Assembly (NCBI GenBank): GCA_902478545.1
Contig: CABSLA010000014.1
Span: 1-28,499, forward strand
Source: an uncultured Collinsella sp.
Lineage (GTDB): Bacteria; Actinomycetota; Coriobacteriia; Coriobacteriales; Coriobacteriaceae
Direction of reading: 5' to 3'
Length of the DNA stretch: 28,499 nt
Shown here: positions 7,658-16,111 of the stretch, one piece after another
Layout of the letters: each line of letters begins with the position of its first letter
Position numbering within the stretch: position 1 is the first letter of the stretch
Made by a program: the position numbers and the translations under genes
The notes under the pieces: generated by a model
The model's database searches: none
What the model was told of the DNA's origin: nothing
What the model saw: only the letters and a program-made list of their open reading frames with translations

Positions 7658-8137
7658 TTATTTGGCGTGCCCGCCGCCCGCCGTCATTTGGGCCGCATGC
7701 TCCAGCTGATCGCTCACGGCCTCCCAGCTTTCGCGGGCCGCTTTCGTAGATCCCGGAAAGTTGATGACAAGCGTATGCCCACGCTGCATGCACACGGCGC
7801 GCGAGAGCATGGCGCGGCGTGTCTTGGTCATGGAGTATGCACGGATCGCCTCGGCAATACCAGGCACATCGCGGTCGCAGACGGCACGCGTCGCCTCGGG
7901 CGTCACATCGCGCATCGAAAGCCCCGTGCCGCCGCAGGTGAGCACGACATTGGCGTGACACTCATCGGCGGCTTCCACAATGGCATCACCGATCTCGCTG
8001 GCGTCGTCGCGCACGACCACATGTGAGACGACCGTCCAGCCCTGCGCCTCGATAAGTTCCTCGAGTGCGGCTCCAGCCTCGTCCTGAGCAAGATCGCGTG
8101 TGTCCGAACACGTCACAATCGAAATTTTCAACTCCAT
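7658..8137 (-). CDS. mog: MogA/MoaB-family molybdopterin adenylyltransferase
   Basis: Activates molybdopterin by adenylation before molybdenum is inserted by MoeA (159 residues, normal for MogA/MoaB). It shows the molybdopterin-binding fold with CGGTG (68-72) and LSMRDVTPEAT (73-83), then GIAEAIRA and LVINFPGSTKAARE near the end. ATG at 8137 follows a strong AGGAGG; a longer frame to 8230 runs back into moeA and has no support. The gene begins ten bases after the moeA stop, so the two are cotranscribed, and a terminator follows directly. MogA versus MoaB cannot be told apart here, but the role is the same. Confidence 0.9.
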   Translation of the reverse strand: MELKISIVTCSDTRDLAQDEAGAALEELIEAQGWTVVSHVVVRDDASEIGDAIVEAADECHANVVLTCGGTGLSMRDVTPEATRAVCDRDVPGIAEAIRAYSMTKTRRAMLSRAVCMQRGHTLVINFPGSTKAARESWEAVSDQLEHAAQMTAGGGHAK

Positions 8138-8147
8138 AGTCTTCCTC

Positions 8148-9410
8148 CTACAACACCGTTCCCTCGGGCAGGTCGACGCGCACGACATCCACGACGTCGC
8201 CCGCCTTGAGCTCGCACGGTCCTTCGTCAATACGCAACAGGCAGTTCGCGCGCTGCATAGTTCCGAGCAGCGCCGAATTCTGCGTCTTGGCCTCGGTCAC
8301 CAACAGCTCACCGGTCTCGGGGTCGCGCAAAACCGTGGCGCGATCGAAGAAGCGTCGGTCCTGGCGCTTCCTCACGCCGTGCGTGAGCGTCGCCTGCTGC
8401 ACGGGACGCGAACCCTCGGCAAAGCCGCGCATCTTGCGAATCGCGGGGCGGGCAAGCATCTCAAAGCCCACATACGCCGCCGCGGGATTGCCCGAAAGCC
8501 CTAGGTAGGGCTTGCCCCCGAGCAAGCCAAACGTGATGGCCTTGCCCGGACGCATCGAGATGCGATCGAACAGCACCTCGCCCTCGCGCTTAACCAGCGC
8601 CGTCACGTAGTCATAGTCGCCAGCCGAGGCGCCACCGCTCGTAATGACAAAATCGCACTCCTGCACGGCACGATGCACCAACTCGGCAATCGCCTGCTCA
8701 TTATCGGGCGCAATGCCGTAGAACACGGGCTCGGCGCCGGCATCGAGTGCTTCGGCCATCAACGCCGACGAGTTGGAGTCGCGAATCTGCCCGCGCGCCG
8801 GCACGCTGCTCGGTGCGACCAGTTCCGTGCCCAGCGAGATGATGCCCACACGTGGGGCAGCGTGCACCTTCACGCTCGCGTAACCGGCGCTTGCCAGCAG
8901 ACCCGCGCCCGCCGGAGCCACAACCTCGCCGGCGCGCATCACGACGTCGCCGGCATGTGCCTCCTCGGCGGCAGAGCGAACGTTCTCCCCTACCTTTGCC
9001 GGCGCCGAGAACCTCACATGCGAGCCCTCGTTGCCGTCACCGTCGAGCACGTCGACGATCTCGTATTTCACCACGGCGTCGGCACCCTCGGGCACCGGCG
9101 CGCCCGTCATAATGCGGACTGCCTCGCCCGCGCCGATTGTGCCCTCAAACACATGGCCCGCGGCCTCGTGTCCTACGACGGAGAGCGTCACCGGAGTGTC
9201 AGCGGTGGCCGCAGCAAGATCGGCTGCGCGCACGGCATACCCGTCCATGGCGCTGTTGGCAAACGGCGAGATGTCGATATCGGCCACCGCGTCCTCAGCC
9301 AAGGGAAAACCAGCCGCCTGCCACACGGGAATCTCGACGAGATCGGTCGGAGCAACGTGCGACAGAACAATCGACTGCGCGTCCTCCAGCGGAATGAGTT
9401 TCTCTGCCAT
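8148..9410 (-). CDS. moeA: Molybdopterin molybdenumtransferase
   Basis: Inserts molybdenum into adenylated molybdopterin to complete the cofactor (420 residues, typical of MoeA). Hallmarks are DISPFANSAMDGYAVRAAD near residue 50, RIMTGAPVPEGADAVV, VGIISLGTELV at the start of the molybdopterin-binding domain, ITSGGASAGDYDYV, FDRISMRPGKAITFGLL and YLGLSGNPAAAYVGFEM. The C-terminal domain ends in LPEGTVL. ATG at 9410 follows AGAGG by five bases; an in-frame GTG at 9416 is less well placed. First gene of the moeA-mog unit. The 210-base divergent gap to the CLC gene should hold its promoter; TATACT near 9470 is a weak -10 candidate on the minus strand. Confidence 0.95.
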   Translation of the reverse strand: MAEKLIPLEDAQSIVLSHVAPTDLVEIPVWQAAGFPLAEDAVADIDISPFANSAMDGYAVRAADLAAATADTPVTLSVVGHEAAGHVFEGTIGAGEAVRIMTGAPVPEGADAVVKYEIVDVLDGDGNEGSHVRFSAPAKVGENVRSAAEEAHAGDVVMRAGEVVAPAGAGLLASAGYASVKVHAAPRVGIISLGTELVAPSSVPARGQIRDSNSSALMAEALDAGAEPVFYGIAPDNEQAIAELVHRAVQECDFVITSGGASAGDYDYVTALVKREGEVLFDRISMRPGKAITFGLLGGKPYLGLSGNPAAAYVGFEMLARPAIRKMRGFAEGSRPVQQATLTHGVRKRQDRRFFDRATVLRDPETGELLVTEAKTQNSALLGTMQRANCLLRIDEGPCELKAGDVVDVVRVDLPEGTVL

Positions 9411-9585
9411 ATGCACCTCTTAATGCCACGGCGCACAACAGGAGCGCCGATTCTTTATGCTTGTCTCAGTATAATCCCCCGACGCGCGACCGCGATTTGG
9501 CCCGTACCCACAAATACACCTGTCGGCCGCAAGCCGCGAAACAGAATGGAAACCAACCCACCGGCTCGTCGCGCTTGCCGCGTTT

Positions 9586-9591
9586 TATAAT
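9586..9591 (+). promoter_or_regulatory. Promoter -10 element for the CLC gene
   Basis: A perfect TATAAT lies 30 bases before the ATG at 9621, implying a short leader. No convincing -35 box is visible. The short leader leaves no room for a fluoride or other riboswitch. Confidence 0.45.
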
Positions 9592-9620
9592 GCTTGCGTT
9601 GCAACCTAAAAGAGGAATAT

Positions 9621-11042
9621 ATGGCTCATAACAACAAACACGAAAGCGCAAACGAAGCGCAGGATCATTCCCAGCCGCTCGACGATGGCGGCTTTTTCTC
9701 CCTTAGCGACGTCATCATGGCCGGCAGGCGTCAACTCACCCGCTCCGAGCAGCTCTTGGCCGCCGACACACGCCGCAACGCCCGCAACCTGTTTGCAAGC
9801 GCCAAACTGCTCGCGCTCGTCGTCATCGTCTCGCTCGCCATGGGTGTTGCCGCTTGGGCATTTTTGGCCTCGCTGAATATCGCGACCGATTATCGCGAGC
9901 ACCACGCGTGGATTTACGCGTTGCTTCCCGTTGTGGGCGTTGCCACCGCATGGGTGTACAAAAACCACGGCCTTGCCGCCAAACGAGGTAACAACCTGGT
10001 CATCGACTCCGCCCTGGGCACACGCCTTATCCATATGCGCATGGCCGTCCTCACCTTCGTCTGCTCCACGCTCACGCACATCACCGGCGGATCGGCCGGT
10101 CGCGAGGGGGCTGCGGTGCAGATTGGCGGCACTATCGCCAGTAACATCTCGAGCCTCGCCCACCTCAAAAAGCATGACCACCACGACCTCATGCTCGCCG
10201 GCATCTCGTCAGCCTTTGGCGCCGTATTCGGTTCGCCCCTTGCCGGCGCGTTCTTTGGCATGGAGATGTGCTTTATCGGCAAGATCGACTACACCGCAGG
10301 TATCTACTGCCTGGTCGCCTCGTTTACCGGCTACTTTACATCACTCGCCCTGGGTACCGAGTACGAAGCGAATGTCATCGCCAGCGTTCCCGCTATGACG
10401 CCCTCAACGGTCGTCATCGTTGTTATCAGCGCCATTATCTTCGGTCTGACGGCACGCCTCTTTGCCTGGTCGGTTCGAACCGTCAAAAGCCTGTATGGTC
10501 GCTTTATCACCAATTACCTCGTTCGCGCACTCGTGGGCGCGCTCGTGGTGCTCGCGGCCTACGCGATGCTCGACGCCTGGAAGTATGCCGGCCTTGCCAC
10601 CTGGCTCTCGGGCGCCGGGTTCGCCGGTAACACGACCCTTGCCGACGCAGCCATCAAATTGGTCGTCACAGCGCTTACCCTGGGCGCGGGCTTCCAAGGC
10701 GGCGAGGTCACGCCCCTGTTTGGCATCGGTGCAGCGCTCGGCGGTTGGATCGGTTGCCTCGTCGGAATCGACCCCAGCTTTCTGGCGGCGCTGGGCATGC
10801 TCGGCGTGTTCTGCGCCGGTCTCAACGTACCCATCACCACCTGCATGATGGCCATCGACCTGTTCCACGGCACGGCCGCCGGGTTCTTTGTCATCGTTGC
10901 GTTTATCAGTTATCTTGCCGGCGGCCACCGCGGCGTGTACCCCGCCCAGCGCATCATCTCACCCAAGCGCCGTTCGCTTATTGTGGATGAGGGCGGTACG
11001 GTAGCGGAGGCTATCGAGCGCCACAACGACCTGATAGAGTAG
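9621..11042 (+). CDS. CLC-family anion channel / anion-proton antiporter
   Basis: Multi-pass membrane protein of the CLC family (473 residues). The anion-pathway motif is GGSAGREGAAVQIGG (residues 156-170), with the gating glutamate at 162. The second hallmark is GAGFQGGEVTPLFGIGAALGG. The usual GSGIP motif is replaced by RGNNLVID (122-129). This pattern differs from classical chloride CLCs (GREGP) and recalls the divergent bacterial branch annotated as voltage-gated chloride channel family that includes fluoride antiporters; whether it carries fluoride or chloride cannot be decided here. The N-terminus has about 60 soluble residues, and no CBS domains follow the membrane part. ATG at 9621 follows AAGAGGA by five bases; a TTG at 9594 lies inside the promoter region. 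The lipid kinase gene follows after 87 bases on the same strand. Confidence 0.9.
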   Translation: MAHNNKHESANEAQDHSQPLDDGGFFSLSDVIMAGRRQLTRSEQLLAADTRRNARNLFASAKLLALVVIVSLAMGVAAWAFLASLNIATDYREHHAWIYALLPVVGVATAWVYKNHGLAAKRGNNLVIDSALGTRLIHMRMAVLTFVCSTLTHITGGSAGREGAAVQIGGTIASNISSLAHLKKHDHHDLMLAGISSAFGAVFGSPLAGAFFGMEMCFIGKIDYTAGIYCLVASFTGYFTSLALGTEYEANVIASVPAMTPSTVVIVVISAIIFGLTARLFAWSVRTVKSLYGRFITNYLVRALVGALVVLAAYAMLDAWKYAGLATWLSGAGFAGNTTLADAAIKLVVTALTLGAGFQGGEVTPLFGIGAALGGWIGCLVGIDPSFLAALGMLGVFCAGLNVPITTCMMAIDLFHGTAAGFFVIVAFISYLAGGHRGVYPAQRIISPKRRSLIVDEGGTVAEAIERHNDLIE

Positions 11043-11129
11043 ACGTTAGTATTCGCCGTGCAGCCACAATCGGGGGCAATTCGACCTGAGTGCGACCGCA
11101 CCGTCATGCCATACGCCGGGAGTCACCCC

Positions 11130-12092
11130 ATGCACGCAACTGATTTTGGTCGCACGCTCATCATCGCCAATCCTGCCGCCCAGTCGGGCGCCGCGCATGA
11201 GGTTGCCGAGCGCCTGCAACGCTTTTTGGACATGACCGCGCGCGCATCCCAGTTTGACCTGGTGTTGACCGAACGCACGGGGCACGCCAAGGAGCTTGCC
11301 GCGCGGGCCCAGGGCTATCGAACCGTTATCGCCCTTGGCGGCGATGGCGTGATCCACGAGGTCGTCAATGGACTCATGACGCAGGATGAATCGGCCCGTC
11401 CCGCCCTTGCCGTCCTACCCGTTGGTTCCGGCAACGATTTTGCCCAAACGCTCGGTATCGAAGATTTCTCCGGTAAGAATTTTGGCGCGCTGCTCACCTG
11501 TGAGCTGCGGCGTCAAGACATCGGGCGTATTCGCTCATGGAACCCCGCAAGCGGTAGCGGCGAGGCTACCGTTGAGTACTACGACCAGACGCTTTCGGTT
11601 GGCATCGATGCCGCCATCGGCCTTGGCACCACCGAGCTACGCAAAAAGACCGGCTTAACGGGCGCTCCGCTCTACACCCTCTCGGGACTTGAGCAGTTTG
11701 GCCTGCGCTATCGCAACTACCCCATGACAGCCAGCTTTGATCGCGCGCCCGCCGAGCGCGTGAGGGCGATTATCATGGCGATTCAGCTGGGCCCCACGTA
11801 TGGATCGGGCTATCGCATCTGCCCCGATGCCGACCCATGCGACGGCGTACTCGACGTCTGCTACGCCTGCGGCCCCGTCCCTCGCGCGGTAGCCCTGCCT
11901 ATGTTCCTTTCGGCCAAGGACGGCCACCATACCAAGTTGCCGCCGGTTCGCATGCGCCGCTGCCGCCATGCGGAGCTCACCTTTGAGGAGCCAGACTACC
12001 CCATCCAGGCCGACGGCGAGCCCATCGACGCCTCGCGCATCGAGGTCGACATCCTCGCTGGCGCCCTCGAGGTCTGGAACCCAACCCGCTAA
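11130..12092 (+). CDS. Diacylglycerol/lipid kinase family protein (YegS/DgkB-like)
   Basis: Soluble lipid kinase of the DAGK catalytic-domain family (320 residues), probably recycling diacylglycerol into phospholipid synthesis. N-terminal TLIIANPAAQSG (9-20), the nucleotide-binding ALGGDGVIHEVVNG (68-81) and VLPVGSGNDFAQTLGI (95-110) are diagnostic. The C-terminal part holds DADPCDGVLDVC and PIQADGEPID, common to this family. ATG at 11130 follows GGGAG by seven bases; earlier in-frame starts (GTG 11058, ATG 11106) have no ribosome binding site. Its stop lies eight bases before a 71-base perfect foldback at 12100 that separates it from the convergent next gene. Confidence 0.9.
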   Translation: MHATDFGRTLIIANPAAQSGAAHEVAERLQRFLDMTARASQFDLVLTERTGHAKELAARAQGYRTVIALGGDGVIHEVVNGLMTQDESARPALAVLPVGSGNDFAQTLGIEDFSGKNFGALLTCELRRQDIGRIRSWNPASGSGEATVEYYDQTLSVGIDAAIGLGTTELRKKTGLTGAPLYTLSGLEQFGLRYRNYPMTASFDRAPAERVRAIIMAIQLGPTYGSGYRICPDADPCDGVLDVCYACGPVPRAVALPMFLSAKDGHHTKLPPVRMRRCRHAELTFEEPDYPIQADGEPIDASRIEVDILAGALEVWNPTR

Positions 12093-12099
12093 CCCCACC

Positions 12100-12170
12100 T
12101 AAGTTGCGGTGAAATAGGGACTGTTTATGCAGCTAAAGCCGCAAAACAGTCCCTATTTCACCGCAACTTA
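12100..12170. repeat. Perfect 27-bp inverted repeat between convergent genes (GTTGCGGTGAAATAG family, copy 1)
   Basis: Arms 12100-12126 and 12144-12170 are perfectly complementary over 27 bases with a 17-base loop. The outer part, GTTGCGGTGAAATAG, recurs at 20769-20833. It lies between the lipid kinase stop (12092) and the stop of the minus-strand release-factor-like gene (12179), so it is well placed to stop transcription from both sides, although neither strand has a T-tract after the stem. Confidence 0.9.
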
Positions 12171-12178
12171 TGAGGAGG

Positions 12179-12559
12179 CTATTCGTCGCTGCCCGGTTTG
12201 CGACGGTTGGCCTTTTTAATGGCGTTGAAGTGCTTGTCGTTGAGCCTGCGCTGGCGAGAGCGCTGAGGCACCTTGGTCCTTACGCGTCGACGCGGTGGAC
12301 GCCCGCGACGCTCAAGCTCTGCCCTCAGCTTACGCAAACAGCAGCTGCGATTCTGAAACTGACTGCGGCTCTCGCGCGCCGTCACGGTAATCCCCGTGGG
12401 CCCATGCTTCATGCGCACCGCCGAGTCCGTCGTGTTCATGCCCTGCCCGCCCGGACCTGTCGCGCGAAACACCTGCACCTCGCAATCGCGTGCCAACTCC
12501 TCGACCGACATCTCGGCATAGCGCGCATACTCGCGCCATCCCAACTTGTTCTCATCCAT
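12179..12559 (-). CDS. Peptide chain release factor-like protein (GGQ domain only)
   Basis: A 126-residue protein with the catalytic GGQ motif of class I release factors in ATGPGGQGMNTTDSAVRMKHGPTGITV, followed by ESRSQFQNRSCCLRKL, as in RF1/RF2 domain 3. It lacks the codon-recognition domains and ends in a very basic tail (RRGRPPRRRVRTK... to KKANRRK). Proteins with this layout are peptidyl-tRNA hydrolases, several of which rescue stalled ribosomes by putting the basic tail into the empty mRNA channel; that role is inference. The NTTDSAVR and PTG residues place it nearer the RF-derived small proteins than ArfB/YaeJ. ATG at 12559 follows GGGGAGG. The terminator after xpt ends only about 20 bases upstream of this start, leaving no obvious room for a promoter. 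Confidence 0.9.
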   Translation of the reverse strand: MDENKLGWREYARYAEMSVEELARDCEVQVFRATGPGGQGMNTTDSAVRMKHGPTGITVTARESRSQFQNRSCCLRKLRAELERRGRPPRRRVRTKVPQRSRQRRLNDKHFNAIKKANRRKPGSDE

Positions 12560-12579
12560 ATCAACACCTCCCCTCATAC

Positions 12580-12615
12580 AAAAAATGTGACAAAGGGAAA
12601 GTCCCTTTGTCACAT
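12580..12615 (-). terminator. Terminator after xpt: perfect 14-bp hairpin with T-tract
   Basis: ATGTGACAAAGGGA (12585-12598) pairs perfectly with TCCCTTTGTCACAT (12602-12615) across a three-base loop, and the minus strand continues with T at 12585-12580. It is 27 bases after the xpt stop and 20 bases before the next start codon. Confidence 0.88.
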
Positions 12616-12642
12616 CGCATACCAATCGCTTGTGTTGCGCGC

Positions 12643-13221
12643 TTAGGCGAAGGTGATCTCGCCGGTATCGCAGTCCATATCGGCGATGCGGGCTAGGCTC
12701 TCAACGCGGAAGCCGCGCTCGCGGAGCTTATCGCCACCGCCCTGGAAGCCCTTCTCCACCGCAATGCCAATGCCGGATACCTCGGCACCTGCGGCCTCGC
12801 AGATCTTGATAAGACCCTCGAGCGCGCAGCCGTTGGCCAGGAAGTCGTCGATAATCAGGACCTTGTCGCCCTCGGACAGGAAGCGCTTGCCAACGATGAC
12901 CGGGTACTCCTTCTGCTTGGTAAAGGAATAGATGGTCGTGGCATACTGCTCGCCGTCGAGGTTGATGGACTGTGCCTTCTTGGCAAAGACCACCGGCACG
13001 CCGCCAAAATGCTGGGCTGCAATGCAGGCCATACCAATGCCCGAAGCCTCGATCGTCAGGATCTTGTTGATCTCGACACCCTCGAACAGACGGGCCCACT
13101 CGGCACCCATGTGGTCGAACAGCTCAACGTCGCACTGGTGGTTGAGGAAGGCATCAACCTTAAGGACGTTACCGGCCTTTACGATGCCGTCATGGCGAAT
13201 ACGATCCTCAAGCTCCTGCAT
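12643..13221 (-). CDS. xpt: Xanthine phosphoribosyltransferase
   Basis: Purine salvage enzyme making XMP from xanthine and PRPP in the cytoplasm (192 residues, the length of Bacillus-type Xpt). The PRPP-binding loop is VLIIDDFLANGCA (121-133). N-terminal MQELEDRIRHDGIVKAGNVLKVDAFLNHQ and the segments EASGIGMA and VPVVFAKKAQS match Xpt rather than other phosphoribosyltransferases. ATG at 13221 follows a GGGG-containing leader. I looked for a purine riboswitch in 13222-13381, as found before xpt in Firmicutes, and see none; TAGACT on the minus strand near 13275 is a weak -10 candidate. Confidence 0.93.
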   Translation of the reverse strand: MQELEDRIRHDGIVKAGNVLKVDAFLNHQCDVELFDHMGAEWARLFEGVEINKILTIEASGIGMACIAAQHFGGVPVVFAKKAQSINLDGEQYATTIYSFTKQKEYPVIVGKRFLSEGDKVLIIDDFLANGCALEGLIKICEAAGAEVSGIGIAVEKGFQGGGDKLRERGFRVESLARIADMDCDTGEITFA

Positions 13222-13381
13222 GGCGCAACCCCTTCTCGCGGCAACGATACCGCGCGATTAATAAACGTTGTTCGATAGTCTACCACGGACCGACCCCCGC
13301 CCGCCCCACAAGCCGCATCGCACCATAAAGCTGCAAGACCAGTAGATAGGCCCGATTCGTGGCAGACAGCCTTCCAACACG

Positions 13382-14686
13382 CTAATGCCGGGTGCGCGTC
13401 CTCACCAAACGTACCAATGTGAGCGCAAAGCCCACGGTAGCAACGGCCATCAGCACGTAGAATACCAAACGGAAGCCAAAGAGGAACACGTCCGGACGAC
13501 CCGCCACATAGCTCGTGACCGTCTTGCCCATCGCCGCGCTCGTCTGTCCATACAGGATGCGCGACGCCGCCGTAATACCCAGCGCTATGCCCGCATAGCG
13601 CGCCAAGCTGCTCAAGCTGCCCGCAAAGCCAAGCGCCTCACGCGGAGCCGAACCCATATACAGCGAATTATTGGGACTCTGGAAGATCGACGTGCCGCAC
13701 GACATAAACGCGACGCAGCACACAATCATCAAGATGGAAGAGTGCTCGTCAAGCGTGCTCACCGCAAAGAGACCGCACACGTACACGCCCAGGCCAACGG
13801 CCGTGGGCGCTTCACAACCAACACGGTCGGACACCGAGCCCGAAAGCGGGCCCACAAAGGCATTCACGACCGGCATCGCCAAAAACAACAGGCCGGAGAT
13901 ATCGGAGCTAAAGCCGTGGGCATCCTGAAAGTAGAACGGCAGCACAAACTCGGAGGCACCGATACCCACGAACACGATAAGCATGCAAGCCAGGTTAATC
14001 GTGAAAGCCGAGCTCGCAAAGCAGCGACGCGCCGCCTCTGTCAACGGCATAGGGCGTTCGCCAGCCTCCGGCTTCACATGCGGCAGCGTATAGAGTCCCA
14101 CGATAAACGAGATTACGCCAATAGGCAGGTTGATAAGGAAGATGCTCTCCCAGGGAAAGCTCGCCACCAGCACGCCGCCGAGCACGGGGCCGCACATCAT
14201 GCCAAGAGCCACAAAGGTCGCCAGAATGCCCATGGCACGGCCGCGCTCACGCGCCGGAAACGACTCGGTGATGATGCCCATATTGTTGGCCATCGCGGCG
14301 GCACAGCCAATGCCCTGCACGAAACGCGCCAAGATAAGCACCTCGAGCGAAGCCGAAAGCCCGCAAAGCAACGAGCCACCCGTAAAGACGATTACACCAA
14401 GCTGGAACACATTCACCTTGCCGCGCACATCGCCCAAGCGGCCAAACGGCAGCATGGCGACGCACGTCGCGAGCAGATACACCGAGCTCACGAGCTGAAT
14501 GCGGTCGAGACCCACCCCCAGCTCCTTTTGCATCACTGGGAGCGCCACCGTCACGATGCTCGCATCCAGACACGCCATAAAGGTCATGACGAGCACGGTG
14601 AACAGAATCGCCCATTTATTCTTACCGTGGGTGTCGCCCTCTAGGGCAATGTGTTCGCGGCGCAGCTGCTCGGCAGTTTTCTCCAT
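13382..14686 (-). CDS. MFS transporter, drug:H+ antiporter type
   Basis: Integral membrane protein of the major facilitator superfamily (434 residues, about 12 helices by eye). LDASIVTVALP (40-50) in the first helix and the motif-A loop GRLGDVRGKVNVFQLG are typical of the EmrB/QacA-like DHA2 branch; motif C appears as GMMCGPVLGGVL. These transporters export drugs or metabolites with proton entry; the substrate is unknown. ATG at 14686 follows GAAAGGA by six bases. The metY terminator ends about 25 bases upstream of this start, so expression may depend on read-through or a promoter hidden in the hairpin. The 13222-13381 gap after the gene has no clear terminator. Confidence 0.87.
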   Translation of the reverse strand: MEKTAEQLRREHIALEGDTHGKNKWAILFTVLVMTFMACLDASIVTVALPVMQKELGVGLDRIQLVSSVYLLATCVAMLPFGRLGDVRGKVNVFQLGVIVFTGGSLLCGLSASLEVLILARFVQGIGCAAAMANNMGIITESFPARERGRAMGILATFVALGMMCGPVLGGVLVASFPWESIFLINLPIGVISFIVGLYTLPHVKPEAGERPMPLTEAARRCFASSAFTINLACMLIVFVGIGASEFVLPFYFQDAHGFSSDISGLLFLAMPVVNAFVGPLSGSVSDRVGCEAPTAVGLGVYVCGLFAVSTLDEHSSILMIVCCVAFMSCGTSIFQSPNNSLYMGSAPREALGFAGSLSSLARYAGIALGITAASRILYGQTSAAMGKTVTSYVAGRPDVFLFGFRLVFYVLMAVATVGFALTLVRLVRTRTRH

Positions 14687-14711
14687 GTATATCCTTTCTA
14701 TCGTGCAACGC

Positions 14712-14758
14712 AAAAACGGGACCCCAATCGCCTACAAACGGACACGATCGGGGTCCCG
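14712..14758 (-). terminator. Rho-independent terminator after metY
   Basis: Stem CGGGACCCC-ATCG (14717-14730 with 14745-14758, one mismatch) with a 14-base loop, followed on the minus strand by five T (14716-14712). It lies 70 bases after the metY stop and directly before the MFS gene. Confidence 0.88.
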
Positions 14759-14827
14759 CCTACGGAATCGGAACTATGAGGACGTCGTCAGCCGAAAAGC
14801 CGTCCCACGCCCCGCACGCACGCTAGC

Positions 14828-16111
14828 CTAGCACTGCTCGAGCGCCTGCTCAAGGTCGGCAATCAGATCGGCCGTGTCCTCAAGGCCGCACGACAGGCGC
14901 ACCATGTCGGCGGAGATGCCGCAGGCGATGAGCTCCTCGTCGTTCATCTGGCGATGGGTGGCGTTTGCCGGGTGCAGGCAGCAGGTGCGGGCATCGGCCA
15001 CGTGCGTGGCAATCTGGGCGAGCTTAAGACTCTTCATAAAGGTCTCGGCCGCCGCACGACCACCGGTAAAGCCAAAGCTCACGACGCCGCAGGTACCGTT
15101 GGGCATGTACTTCTGAGCCATGTCGTAGTACTTGTCGCCCTCCAGGCCCGGATAGCTCACGAAGCGCACTTTGGGGTGGCCCTGAAGGAACTTGGCGACC
15201 GCCAGACCGTTCTCGCAATGGCGCGGCATACGCACGTGCAGGCTCTCGAGCGAGCTGTTCAGGAAGAACGCCGCCTGCGGGTTCTGCATGGGGCCGAGGT
15301 CGCGCATGAGCTGCGCGGTAGCCTTGGTAATAAAGGCGCCCTCGCGGCCGAACTTCTCGGCATACGTCACGCCGTGGTAGCTCTCGTCGGGCGTGGTGAG
15401 ACCCGGGAACTTGTCCGCATGGGCCATCCAGTCAAACTGACCGTGATCGACGATGACGCCGCCCAGGTAGGCCGCGTGACCATCCATGTACTTGGTGGTG
15501 GAATGCGTGACGATGTCGGCGCCCCACTCAAAGGGACGGCACATCACGGGCGTCGGGAAGGTGTTGTCGACCATCAGCGGCACGCCGTGGTCGTGCGCGG
15601 CCTTGGCAAAGCGCTCAATATCGAGCACGGCAAGCGCGGGGTTGGCGATGGTCTCGCCAAAGACGAGCTTGGTGTTGGGCTGGAAAGCGTCCTCCAGCTC
15701 CTCATCGGTGCAGTCGGGTGCGACGAACGTGCAGGTCAGGCCCATGCGGCCCATAGTGTGAGCCAGCAGGTTGTAGGTGCCGCCATAGATGGCAGAGCTC
15801 GCGACCACATGATCGCCGGCACCGGCCACGTTAAAGATCGCGAGGAAGTTCGCAGCCATGCCCGAGCTCGTGAGCATCGCAGCGGTGCCGCCCTCCATCT
15901 CGCAGATCTTGGCAGCAACCAGATCGCACGTGGGGTTCTGCAGGCGGCTGTAGAAGTAACCGGACTCCTCCAGGTCAAACAGCTTGCCCATATGCTCGGA
16001 CGTATCATACTTCCACGTGGTGGACTGGTAGATAGGCACCTGGCGCGGCTCGGCATCTCCCGGGTGATAGCCGCCCTGAACACATGTGGTACCGATAGTC
16101 TGCTCGCTCAT
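14828..16111 (-). CDS. metY: O-acetylhomoserine sulfhydrylase (aminocarboxypropyltransferase)
   Basis: PLP enzyme of the Cys/Met metabolism family that makes homocysteine from O-acetylhomoserine and sulfide (427 residues, typical of MetY). The cofactor lysine is Lys207 in VTHSTTKYMDGHAAYLGG; GETIANP (152-158) and VDNTFPTP (181-188) are the usual PLP-contact segments, and YSRLQNPT (54-61) matches the substrate-binding segment. The MetY branch is indicated by length and by the FPGLTTPDESYHG insertion. ATG at 16111 follows AGGGAG by seven bases. It diverges from the C_GCAxxG_C_C gene across 230 bases; I see no clear SAM riboswitch there. Its sulfide could come in part from CyuA, encoded elsewhere in the window. 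Confidence 0.92.
   Translation of the reverse strand: MSEQTIGTTCVQGGYHPGDAEPRQVPIYQSTTWKYDTSEHMGKLFDLEESGYFYSRLQNPTCDLVAAKICEMEGGTAAMLTSSGMAANFLAIFNVAGAGDHVVASSAIYGGTYNLLAHTMGRMGLTCTFVAPDCTDEELEDAFQPNTKLVFGETIANPALAVLDIERFAKAAHDHGVPLMVDNTFPTPVMCRPFEWGADIVTHSTTKYMDGHAAYLGGVIVDHGQFDWMAHADKFPGLTTPDESYHGVTYAEKFGREGAFITKATAQLMRDLGPMQNPQAAFFLNSSLESLHVRMPRHCENGLAVAKFLQGHPKVRFVSYPGLEGDKYYDMAQKYMPNGTCGVVSFGFTGGRAAAETFMKSLKLAQIATHVADARTCCLHPANATHRQMNDEELIACGISADMVRLSCGLEDTADLIADLEQALEQC

Noticed and set aside
9411..9620. Fluoride riboswitch before the CLC gene or molybdenum-cofactor riboswitch before moeA
   Set aside because: The CLC leader is only about 20-25 bases and no matching core is seen on either strand.
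13222..13381. Purine riboswitch before xpt
   Set aside because: The conserved three-way-junction loops and flanking TATA/ATAT pattern are not visible.
13385..14644. Long plus-strand open frame opposite the MFS gene
   Set aside because: Extremely Arg/His-rich antisense translation; the minus strand encodes an unmistakable MFS transporter.
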